A stretch of DNA of 60,435 bases from contig NZ_JAQWCQ010000017.1 in assembly GCF_028705895.1 (NCBI RefSeq), forward strand, positions 1 to 60,435. Direction: 5' to 3'. The notes under the pieces were generated by a model. It ran no database searches. It saw nothing but the letters and a program-made list of their open reading frames with translations, and was not told the origin of the DNA. Shown piece after piece: positions 45,989-54,600 of the stretch (positions within the stretch are counted from its first letter, which is position 1; each line of letters begins with the position of its first letter). The translations under genes and the position numbers were made by a program. This DNA is from Massilibacteroides sp. (GTDB lineage Bacteria; Bacteroidota; Bacteroidia; Bacteroidales; Tannerellaceae).

Positions 45989-46080
45989 AAAATTTTGAGG
46001 CTCTTCAACTTGTTTGCTGAGGCGCCTGGAAACGAAAGTTGAAGCGCCTCAACATTCGTTTCCAGGCGCCTTAAAATTTT
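45989..46080. repeat. 92-bp interleaved double palindrome with GGCGCC words
   Basis: Outer arms AAAATTTT(G)AGGC at 45989 and GCC(T)TAAAATTTT at 46068-46080. Stem 1: GAGGCTCTTCAACT (45997-46010) with AGTTGAAGCGCCTC (46037-46050). Stem 2: AGGCGCCTGGAAACGAA (46020-46036) with TTCGTTTCCAGGCGCCT (46055-46071). The two stems interleave. The sequence can also be read as three ~22-bp words, each ending GCGCC. No ORF. Confidence 0.75.
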
Positions 46081-46158
46081 CTTATATCCAACATAAAAAC
46101 GTATTTTTCTGCTTTAATTAAAATAAAGTCTCTATCTTACAACACCTTAAATCTTTTA

Positions 46159-47055
46159 ATGCATATGATTAATAGAAGAAAATTCATCAAAACGAGTGCC
46201 ATAGGATTTGCCGGGTTGGCAATATCAGGTCAGGACGCACTTTCAGCCTTGTCAAAAACAACTGTCAAAAATAAGATATCAAGTGTTTTATTAGGAAATA
46301 CAGGCTTGGAGATTTCTCAGGTCGGACTTGGTACAGGTACGGTAGCTTATGATAAGTCCTCCAACCAAACCCGACTTGGTATGGATAATTTTCTCAGGCT
46401 GGCACAACACGCATATGATAGAGGATTAACATACTTTGATTTGGCCGATTCGTACGGATCCCATTCATATATAGCCAATGCGCTTAAACACATGGATAGA
46501 GAAAAAGTACAACTATGCAGTAAGATATGGACACACCCAAACGGTTCAGACAAAATTGTTGCAGTAGAAGAAACAATAAACCGTTTCAGAAAAGAAATAA
46601 ACACAGACTATCTCGACATTGTTCTGATGCACTGTCTTATGGAACCCAATTGGACAGAATCCCGTTCATATTATATGGAAGCACTCTCCAAAGCAAAACA
46701 AGAAGGTATTATCAAAACAGTCGGAGTTTCCTGCCACAACTGGGATGCTATGGCAGAGGCCGTTGACAGCCCCTGGGTAGATGTCATCTTAGCACGCATC
46801 AACCCATTCCAGGCAAATATGGACGGAACCCCAGAAGCCGTAAACGAACTTTTAGGCAAAGCCAAACAGAACGGCAAAGGCATAATTGGCATGAAAATCT
46901 TCGGAGAAGGCAAAAAAGTAACAGAAGAAGAAAGAGAACACTCACTAAATTACTCCCTAAAAGAAGCAAACATTCACTGCATGACAATTGGCCTTGAATC
47001 TGAAGATCAGATAGATGACCTTGTAAGTCGCGTAACACGGATAAATCAAGCCTGA
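46159..47055 (+). CDS. Tat-exported aldo/keto reductase
   Basis: A 298-residue AKR-superfamily oxidoreductase with a twin-arginine signal (NRRKFIKTSAIGFAGLAISG). The catalytic tetrad is intact: D94 and Y99 (YFDLADSYG), K122 (CSKIW) and H158 (IVLMHCL). Tat export implies folding with NADP(H) before transport to the periplasm. Substrate unknown. Start at 46159 or the ATG at 46165 are both possible. A TATCTTAC box near 46133 may be its -7 element. Confidence 0.88.
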   Translation: MHMINRRKFIKTSAIGFAGLAISGQDALSALSKTTVKNKISSVLLGNTGLEISQVGLGTGTVAYDKSSNQTRLGMDNFLRLAQHAYDRGLTYFDLADSYGSHSYIANALKHMDREKVQLCSKIWTHPNGSDKIVAVEETINRFRKEINTDYLDIVLMHCLMEPNWTESRSYYMEALSKAKQEGIIKTVGVSCHNWDAMAEAVDSPWVDVILARINPFQANMDGTPEAVNELLGKAKQNGKGIIGMKIFGEGKKVTEEEREHSLNYSLKEANIHCMTIGLESEDQIDDLVSRVTRINQA

Positions 47056-47083
47056 GAAAAAACAAAAAATCTCTCAACACATA

Positions 47084-47114
47084 TTGCAAATTTAAAATAA
47101 ACCCCCTATCTTTG
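47084..47114 (+). promoter_or_regulatory. Promoter of tRNA-Asp
   Basis: TTG (47084-47086) and TATCTTTG (47107-47114) are 20 nt apart, an exact Bacteroidota consensus, placing the transcript start near 47121, about 44 nt upstream of the mature tRNA. Confidence 0.85.
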
Positions 47115-47164
47115 CATCGCATTTGAGAGAAAATGCTGCTCCCCAATCGGAGCATTATCTAAAA

Positions 47165-47241
47165 GGTGTGGTAGTTCAGCTGGTTAGAATACCTGCCTGT
47201 CACGCAGGGGGTCGCGGGTTCGAGTCCCGTCCATACCGCCA
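47165..47241 (+). tRNA. tRNA-Asp(GTC)
   Basis: Acceptor stem GGTGTGG/CCATACC, anticodon loop CTGTCAC with anticodon GTC, T-loop GGTTCGAGTCC, discriminator G and an encoded CCA (47239-47241). Confidence 0.97.
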
Positions 47242-47246
47242 CCAAT

Positions 47247-47286
47247 AACGCTAATAGCCTATAAATAAAGCTGTTAGCGTTTTTCT
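47247..47286 (+). terminator. Intrinsic terminator of tRNA-Asp
   Basis: AACGCTA(AT)AGC pairs with GCT(GT)TAGCGTT, followed by TTTTTC. Confidence 0.75.
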
Positions 47287-48054
47287 TTTACAACGATGTC
47301 CCCACATTTGTCCCCACTTGCTGTAAAACACCCTGTTTATACCCTCATCAAAAGTAAAATAAAGTTATTATTTCGTCGTCATTCTCGTCATAACCGTCAT
47401 ACCTTTCTCCTAAAAGTGGTTTTAGCCCACTTCTAAAACAAACCGGGCAAAGTTCGAAAATAGCACTTTGAACTGAGTTAAGGTTGACTGTAAATCTGTA
47501 AGAATCGTGTTATGAGAAAACAGGTCAAAAAATAGAGGTCTGAATCAAGGTCGAAAGTTAATATCGAAAGTTAATACCGTGAGTTAATTTTAAAAGAAGC
47601 GTGTCGGGTTAAGGATAAAGCAGAATATTTGTGTTTGTCGGCTCGGACGGGTTTCTACCCCCCCCTATTTACCCACAATTCCCCAATTCATAACGTACGA
47701 AACTCCTACCTTTGCAAATACCCATAATTCTGGGGATTTATAATGTCGTTTTTGACGATATTTCCCAGTAGTGTTATTTTCGCACTTCAACCAAAGGGAT
47801 TATCACGCCCTTTGCTTCAAATACACACGAAAATGGGGGTTTTAATAGTGACCGCAAATCACCTTTGATAATGTCGGAATATCCGATATTATAAATAGGG
47901 GGAATTCCCCTTGTTTACATAGGCGGATTTCTACCTATGCAAAATAAGACAGATTCCACCTGCTTAAACACGCAAGATTCTGCATATCATAACGGAATTA
48001 CGTTATCAAAGCGGATAATCTGTCCATCAAATAAAGAAAGTGGCTTAAACGTTC
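47287..48054. other. Gene-free, hairpin-rich remnant downstream of tRNA-Asp
   Basis: No intact gene is seen. The stretch contains many small hairpins (AAAGGG/CCCTTT near 47797, GTCGGAATATCCGAT near 47872, AGGGGGAATTCCCCT near 47899, CATAGG/CCTATG near 47920), a triple AGTTAAT repeat near 47547-47588, and a TACCTTTG -7-like box near 47707. Together with the truncated gene that follows and the position beside a tRNA, it looks like the decayed control region of an integrated element. Confidence 0.45.
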
Positions 48055-48291
48055 TTATTCCGCCTTGCTTTCGGCTAATTGTTTCTGTTTCTCTAAATAC
48101 AGAGGACATTCCGAACATTCTAATTGCCTGTAAACCTGTACCTTTGCTTCGCTATCAGTCTGTTGCTTAAATCTCTGTAATTCAGCTATTTTCAGACCTA
48201 TTTCAGACTTTAGTTTCGGTTCGGTTACGCTTCGAAAACTGATGGAAAGCTCTCTCAAAAGTTCCTCACGTGAAACGTTGTCGGCATCCGA
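48055..48291 (-). pseudogene. C-terminal gene fragment, possibly phage small-terminase-like
   Basis: An open frame of 78 residues, SDADNVSREELLRELSISF ... RQLECSECPLYLEKQKQLAE, ends with a normal stop at 48055 but has no start: it is broken at 48291 by the IS21-like element. The helical, charged sequence and the CSECPLYL ending resemble C-termini of small terminase subunits or related phage proteins, from memory; not certain. It supports the idea of an old prophage or mobile element beside tRNA-Asp. Confidence 0.5.
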
Positions 48292-48798
48292 TGGAAAATC
48301 CAGTCCAGATTGACCCCGTAAACCAAATGAAATTGCCCCCTTGCTCTAAAATAAGGTTGCCCCCTCTATCCAAAATAAAAATGACCCCATTGAAATGTAA
48401 ACCAACATAGATTTTATACTTTCAAGAAAGTACAGCTTGTAGGAAAGGAAAATAAAACTGAATGAACTAGATAAAGGGTAGTCAAAGTTCTTTTTTAAGA
48501 GATATACAAAGGTACATTCCAACGATAGAACGCCAACACCAAGCCGCAAGCGGTTTCTAGAAATTTCTTCCTTTCGCCAGCGAAAGAGTAAATTTCTAGA
48601 AAGTGTTGGCTTATCTATCGTTTCCATGAATGAAATGTATATCAATTAAAAAAGAAAAAATAATGGTTTATCGCTTGATGATGGTTTCCTAAAATAAAAA
48701 TGACCCCACTTGTCAGGATACTCGGGAGGCAAAATTAAATAATTTTCTGGGGTCAATTTTGTTTTGGCGTAAGGGGTCAACGAACAATGGATTTTCCA
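48292..48798. mobile_element. 507-bp non-autonomous IS21-like element
   Basis: Bounded by TGGAAAATCCA (48292-48302) and TGGATTTTCCA (48788-48798). The left end carries TGACCCC/TGCCCCC boxes at 48311, 48334, 48358 and 48382 (spacing 23-24-24); the right end carries GGGGTCA at 48749 and 48773 (spacing 24). No transposase; it looks like a left and right IS end brought together by loss of the middle. Its last 127 bp are identical to window positions 1-127. No clear target duplication. Confidence 0.65.
48521..48622. repeat. Long nested hairpin within the IS21-like element
   Basis: Outer arms AACGATAG/CTATCGTT (48521-48528; 48615-48622) and GCCAACAC/GTGTTGGC (48532-48539; 48603-48610); core TTTCTAGAAATTT/AAATTTCTAGAAA (48554-48566; 48590-48602) and CTTTCGC/GCGAAAG (48571-48577; 48580-48586) closed by a 2-nt loop. 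Such a structure in IS leader DNA often blocks read-in transcription into the transposase; that role is inference. Confidence 0.7.
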
Positions 48799-48870
48799 CC
48801 TACCTCTAAATTGATTTTAACCTACCTCTAAATGAATTTAGACCTACCTCAAAATTTAGACCTACCAGTA
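48799..48870. repeat. CCTACCTCTAAAT direct-repeat array (22-22-18 bp)
   Basis: CCTACC starts at 48799, 48821, 48843 and 48861; the first three are followed by TCTAAAT or TCAAAAT. The array begins exactly at the end of the IS21-like element and stops 136 bp before sucC. Spacing of two helical turns suggests a protein-binding array. Too short and without spacers for a CRISPR. The following 48871-49005 shows no gene. Confidence 0.6.
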
Positions 48871-49005
48871 ACTGCGGCTAAAATTTCAGAAATATGGTTG
48901 AATAACATAGTTTGAACAAAAACATCTGACAGAGTAGAAGTGTTTTTATTGAAATCACGTGTTGTTTTATGAACAACCCTTAATTCTTACATAAGTTTAT
49001 TTCAA

Positions 49006-50154
49006 ATGAAAATACACGAGTATCAAGCAAAGAAATTCTTTTCTGATTTCGGAATACCGGTAGAAAAGTACAAACTCTGCATGAGTTCTTCTGAGGCCGT
49101 AAATGCCTGGAATGAGTTCCAGAAAGAAAAAGTAGTCGTGAAAGCGCAGGTGCTAACGGGTGGTCGTGGAAAGGCTGGTGGAGTTAAATTAGCGAAAAGC
49201 GAAGCTGAAGTGAAAGCTTACGCTCAGTCTATTCTGGGAATGGATATCAAAGGTTACACGGTAGAAAAGGTAATCGTCAGCGAAGCCGTTAATATTGAAT
49301 CGGAGTATTACGTCAGTTTTGTAATTGATCGTAATACTAAATCTGTTTTGTTGATGATGAGTCCGGATGGTGGTATGGATATTGAGGCGGTAGCCAAGTA
49401 TACGCCGGACAGGATTTATAAATTCAGTATTGATCCGTTGATTGGGCTACCTGATTATTTAGCGCGTAAATATGCTTTCTCCATGTTTTCTGAAATCGGA
49501 CAGGTCAATCAATTCGCTGCTATTTTACAGAACTTATATCGTCTTTTCATTGAGAAAGATGCTTCACTCACAGAGATTAACCCGTTGGTTCGGACTACCG
49601 AAGGAAATCTGATTGCTATTGATGCAAAAATGACGTTTGATGATAATGCTCTTTTCAGGCATCCGGATGTCGTTGCATTATTTGAACCGACGGCCGAAGA
49701 AAAGGTTGAAACGGAAGCAAAGGAAAAGGGGTTTAGTTATGTTCATCTGGGTGGTGAAATAGGCTGTATGGTTAACGGTGCCGGATTGGCTATGGCAACA
49801 ATGGACATGATTAAACTCTATGGTGGTAGTCCGGCTAATTTCTTAGATATCGGGGGAAGTTCCAATCCCCAAAAGGTAATCAATGCCATGAAATTATTGC
49901 TCAATGACAAGCAAGTAAAAGTAGTTCTTATCAATATTTTCGGGGGTATCACACGTTGTGATGACGTTGCAAAAGGATTGATCACCGCTTTTGAAGAACT
50001 GAACACGACAGTACCTGTAGTTGTAAGACTAACGGGAACTAACGAGAAAGAAGGTCGTGAGATGTTAAAAGGAACCCTACTCCTTTCGGCTGAAACAATG
50101 AGCGAAGCCACACAATTAGCTGTAAAAATTACCCAACAACCCCTTAAAGTGTAA
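49006..50154 (+). CDS. sucC: Succinyl-CoA synthetase (ADP-forming), beta subunit
   Basis: Couples succinyl-CoA cleavage to substrate-level phosphorylation, or makes succinyl-CoA for the methylmalonyl-CoA/propionate route used by Bacteroidales. ATP-grasp N-terminal domain ([33 protein letters not shown]) and the C-terminal CoA-ligase domain ([24 protein letters not shown]). 382 residues, typical. Ends 5 bp before sucD. Confidence 0.96.
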   Translation: MKIHEYQAKKFFSDFGIPVEKYKLCMSSSEAVNAWNEFQKEKVVVKAQVLTGGRGKAGGVKLAKSEAEVKAYAQSILGMDIKGYTVEKVIVSEAVNIESEYYVSFVIDRNTKSVLLMMSPDGGMDIEAVAKYTPDRIYKFSIDPLIGLPDYLARKYAFSMFSEIGQVNQFAAILQNLYRLFIEKDASLTEINPLVRTTEGNLIAIDAKMTFDDNALFRHPDVVALFEPTAEEKVETEAKEKGFSYVHLGGEIGCMVNGAGLAMATMDMIKLYGGSPANFLDIGGSSNPQKVINAMKLLLNDKQVKVVLINIFGGITRCDDVAKGLITAFEELNTTVPVVVRLTGTNEKEGREMLKGTLLLSAETMSEATQLAVKITQQPLKV

Positions 50155-50159
50155 TAATC

Positions 50160-51014
50160 ATGAGCATATTAATCAATAAAGACACCCGACTTATTGTACA
50201 GGGAATCACCGGACGAGACGGTGGTTTTCACACAGAAAAAATGAAAGCATACGGAACAAACGTTGTAGGCGGTACATCTCCGGGCAAAGGAGGTACGACA
50301 GTACACGGTCTTCCGGTTTTTAATACGGTTTATGAAGCAGTAGAGACAACCCGCGCCAACACGTCTGTCATTTTCGTTCCCGCTCGCTTTGCAGCGGATT
50401 CAATCATGGAAGCAGCAGACGCAGGCATTCAGCAGATAATCTGTATCACGGAAGGTATCCCAACCGTAGATGTCGTCAAAGCACATCGTTTTGTAAAAGA
50501 ACGCGGAGCCACTCTTATCGGACCTAATTGTCCCGGATTGGTAACCCCCGATGAAAGCCTCGTCGGAATTTTGCCCGGACATATCTTTAAGAAAGGTCAT
50601 GTAGGTGTACTGAGTAGAAGCGGTACATTAACCTATGAAGTGGTCTATCATCTCACAGCCGCAGGCATGGGACAATCTACCGCAGTAGGGATGGGAGGTG
50701 ATCCGGTTGTCGGACTCTATTTTCGTGATATATTAGAACGTTTTGAAAAAGACCCCGACACACATGCCATTGTTATGATTGGAGAAATCGGTGGTAATGC
50801 AGAAGAACTGGCAGCTGAATATATTCGTCAGCATGTCACCAAATCGGTTGTTGCATTCATCGCTGGACAATCTGCTCCTCCGGGAAAACAAATGGGACAT
50901 GCCGGCGCAATCATCTCAAGCGGCTCAGGCACAGCAGCAGAAAAAATAGCAGCCTTAGAAGCTGCCGGCGTAAAAGTAGCCAAAGAACCGGGGGAAATAC
51001 CAAGGTTATTATAA
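50160..51014 (+). CDS. sucD: Succinyl-CoA synthetase (ADP-forming), alpha subunit
   Basis: CoA-binding and phosphohistidine subunit. N-terminal CoA-binding Rossmann domain ([22 protein letters not shown]), GPNCPG in the middle and the phosphorylated histidine in [14 protein letters not shown]. 284 residues. Partner of SucC; the gene ends at a strong terminator. Confidence 0.96.
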   Translation: MSILINKDTRLIVQGITGRDGGFHTEKMKAYGTNVVGGTSPGKGGTTVHGLPVFNTVYEAVETTRANTSVIFVPARFAADSIMEAADAGIQQIICITEGIPTVDVVKAHRFVKERGATLIGPNCPGLVTPDESLVGILPGHIFKKGHVGVLSRSGTLTYEVVYHLTAAGMGQSTAVGMGGDPVVGLYFRDILERFEKDPDTHAIVMIGEIGGNAEELAAEYIRQHVTKSVVAFIAGQSAPPGKQMGHAGAIISSGSGTAAEKIAALEAAGVKVAKEPGEIPRLL

Positions 51015-51015
51015 T

Positions 51016-51047
51016 AAAAGTTTCCCAAATGGGAAACTTTTATTTTT
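51016..51047 (+). terminator. Intrinsic terminator of sucCD
   Basis: AAAAGTTTCCC/GGGAAACTTTT with a 4-nt loop AAAT, followed by ATTTTT. Confidence 0.9.
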
Positions 51048-51142
51048 CTTTATAAAAAAGATAAGTATAAGAATGAGCGATAGATTAGACAATATAGGAA
51101 CATTAATCAGGGATGAAAGTGGGAAAGGTTCAACAGTAACAA

Positions 51143-51577
51143 TCACTTCTGCGTTCTCAAATCCCGTCCTTCATAAGCACAAATGGCATCTATCCATTCT
51201 TTGCGCATTGGTATAGTTTGGTGTTTTACTAAATCGTAAGTAACCATAACCGAACGGCAAAGACATTTTACTTCTGCCGTTTTTGAATCGACGATGCGTT
51301 GCGTCAACTCGAAACTTTTCGTGCCTATTTTTGTAACAGACGTTTGAACGGAAACGTGGTCGGTGCTAAATATTTGTACCATAAAATCCACATCAATATG
51401 GACTACCACTATTGCATCGGTATCCCAATTTACATTGGGACATACCGATTCAAAATAATTTGTCTTTCCCAGATCATAATACGTGAGATAAACTGCGTTA
51501 TTAATATGTCCGAATTTATCTACGTCATTAAATCGTAATTGAAGGGGTATAGTGTGTTTGAATGCTACTTCTGTCAT
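51143..51577 (-). CDS. Hotdog-fold acyl-CoA thioesterase (YbgC/4HBT type)
   Basis: A 144-residue single-domain hotdog protein. The motif LRFNDVDKFGHINNAVYLTY contains the catalytic aspartate (DVDKFGH) of the 4-hydroxybenzoyl-CoA/YbgC thioesterase group. Probably hydrolyses acyl-CoA; the exact substrate is unknown. I use the ATG at 51577 rather than the TTG at 51586. Follows the A2M gene on the same strand after 66 bp. Confidence 0.85.
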   Translation of the reverse strand: MTEVAFKHTIPLQLRFNDVDKFGHINNAVYLTYYDLGKTNYFESVCPNVNWDTDAIVVVHIDVDFMVQIFSTDHVSVQTSVTKIGTKSFELTQRIVDSKTAEVKCLCRSVMVTYDLVKHQTIPMRKEWIDAICAYEGRDLRTQK

Positions 51578-51643
51578 TGTTTTCAATATTTATCAAAAGT
51601 AAAACAATACAACCTGCTATTTGTTTATCCCTTCGCTATCTTT

Positions 51644-54600
51644 CTATTCTACTTCAACCATTCTTCCTTCTGTATTCGCACGGGTTAAATTATCGTACAT
51701 CGCTTCGCTGTAAACCGGAGGCAGGTAGAATTTTCCGGGATATACGGCACAAAGGTTAATCCGTACGGTTACCTGACGGCCTGACGGTAAGTAATCTATA
51801 TGCGTATATACACGATCGTCACGGATATCCTGATAACTGATACTGCTTGGAGGTTCATTGGCGCCCGGTGAATCCTGATGCAGGAAGCGGGTATTCAATA
51901 TCTCCCACCCTGCCGGGAAAATTTCCGTCAGAACAACATTACGTATCCCTTGCGATGAAGGATTACGGACTGTTACAACTGCCGCAAAATTAGTTCCTTG
52001 TTCTAATTGATCCACATTAACAGACTTTCCTGTGGCATCGGTATAGGATACGGCAAGCGTCAATCCACTACTATAAGCAACCTCTTCACCTTGTAACGGA
52101 ATACCTTCCGAGATAGCCCGAATAAACAACGTAGATTTACCGTTGTTCGTTACTTCAGCGGAAGTTGTTGCAGTAGCCTGATCTAATAAATCAGCCGTCC
52201 ATATATTTTTTGTTGTTTTAACTTTGTCCGATTTTCCGGCAACGGAATATGAAAAATCCATACTTTCATCGGTATGGTACTTTTTCAGATAGGCAGACAT
52301 ACCCATTAAGGCATTAGCTGTTTCCTGCGTACTTAACCAATCAGCCGTACTCAATTTTGTAGAAATAAGTTTAGCCAATGTGGCTGCATCCTGCGTTTTA
52401 TCTAACAGACAATAAGTCTGCAAACGAATAGCCTGATCACGCAGATCACTTCCGAAAGTCAGGTCATATTCGTCGTACTTGGTCTTCATCTCAGTTGTCT
52501 TAGTGAGCAATTCAGTTGCCACGTCTTTTCGACCGGCCAATGCATACGCGGAGGCTAATAAAGATGTAGATATACCATTATTTCTTTTTTGCTCTTTCAG
52601 GCGGTTCATTGCCCCAATCTCTGCAGCATTTCCCAAAGCAAGCACATACAGTCTATATGCCTGTGTCAATTCTTCGGATGTTGAATAATAAGAATAGGTG
52701 GTGTTCGGTTGCCATTTACGAGCCACCAATCGCAGATTATTCATCACTGTTTGCTTTAAGGAAGAAGGCACTAAGTAGCCTTTCGATTCTGCTTCAAGAA
52801 GGAAATGAGCTACATAAACAGTTCCCCAACTATTCGTGGATGTTCCTCCCGGCCAATAAGCAAAAGCCCCTTCAGCCGTTTGATAAGAACGAACACGTGA
52901 AATGACAGACTTAACCGCCACATCCGCAGAAGTAGATTGTGACTCGGTTAGTGAAGCCAATTCTTTGAGATAAAGTTGCGGGAATGCTTTTGATGTAATC
53001 TGTTCCAGACAACCATGCGGATAACCCAATAAATATTTAATGTGTTTAGACAGATTAAGAGGCGGAATATCCGAAACTTCCAACGCTAATTTATTTGTAC
53101 CATCGGCTCCCGGCATCCTGATTGTTTCTTTCCAACTTTTTCCGCGTTCAAGTGTAGCGGAAACTACTTGGGTTTGCGGACGTCTTACTGAGCGAATCTC
53201 AATATCTGTTTCATACGTTGACTGTTCTCCTTTACCGGACGCTATCAATTTAACATGTCCGGCTCCGGGTTTTTCTTTCACACGAATACGGAAAGTCGCC
53301 TGTTTATCCCCCGGTTCATCAAAGTGAAGATCATTCGCTGTATTACCGATCACCTCCATATTGTCTGAACACTGGATACTAACCTTCACCTGTCCGACAC
53401 CTTTTTCCGTAGCAAACACCGTAGCTGGAACAACCATCTCCTCTCCTACACCAATTACACGCGGAAGCGTTCCGAGAAGCATCACCGGTTTACGAACAAG
53501 GACACTCTTATCCGTATGTCCGTATGCTTTTCCATCTCCCGAAATTACCATTACACGAACACGTCCGTTATAATTCGGCATCGTATAAGTATGCTGTTTC
53601 TTTTCTCCTTTTTTCAAAACAAACGGCCCTTCAAATTGGACTACCGGTTTAAACCTGTTAACGATTGCTTTCGGTCCTTTATTGAGCGCATCATCACCAC
53701 CTATACTAAATAATTTCTCTATACGTCCGCCATAAGCACCAACTACAAAGTTATACAAGTCCCATGTACTCACGCCTAACGCTTCGCGCGCATTAAACAC
53801 CTTCCATGGATCAGGAGTAGCAAAGCGAGTCAGGTCTAACAATCCTTCATCTACAATAGCCAATGTATAAGCCATCTCACGACCGTTTTTTTCGGACACA
53901 ATCACATCGTATGACTTTTCAGGCTTCAATTCGTCCTTCATTCGAATTTCCGGATGTAAATAACTATCAGACGACACTACAGAAACAGGCACAACACCAT
54001 ACAAACGAATTGGTAAATCATTCTGTGTTTCACCATGAGGTTGCAACAAGGTTATATAAACATATGAATTCGGCTGCATATCTTCTGTTACCTTAACCTT
54101 CACCGTAGTTTCCTTGTCCTTACATTCATAATGACTGACAGACAACACCTTTGTTCCGTTCTCAACGGTAAGAATAGCACGATTGGATTGCGTTGACGGG
54201 AATGTAATCACCATCTCTTCGCCAACGGTATAACTCTCTTTATCTGTTTTAAAAGTAAGCGCATAAGGGGATTGACCACCCGAAGCATCCCGTTTACCTT
54301 CATAGTACGGCCAGTCAAAATAACTCATCACTCCCGTAGAATGTTTCCCCGAACGATCAGTCACCCGAATAAAATAGGTACCCCATTCCTCATCCGAGAA
54401 AGAAAGATTAAACTTCACTTTCCCATTACCATCCGTTCGAACAGAAAATTCTTTTATCGGTTTATTATAAGAATCAGACACATAATTTGCTAACCGATTA
54501 TTATCCGAGCTCCACCACCAATACCAATATACCTTGTAAACAGTTACGTCCACATCCTGATTGGCAGCAACAGTACCATCGTAATTAACTGTCGCCACAT

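Noticed and set aside
48346-48645. 99-aa ORF inside the IS21-like element
   Set aside because: Spans the terminal boxes and the hairpin, where the DNA is under structural constraint; no resemblance to IstA or IstB.
48799-48870. CRISPR array
   Set aside because: Only four short CCTACC-type repeats directly adjacent without unique spacers, and no cas genes.
51073-51201. 42-codon ORF after the sucCD terminator (MSDRLDNIGTLIRDESGKGS)
   Set aside because: Its second half is antisense to the thioesterase gene and there is no promoter or family signal; could be a gene relic but not supportable.
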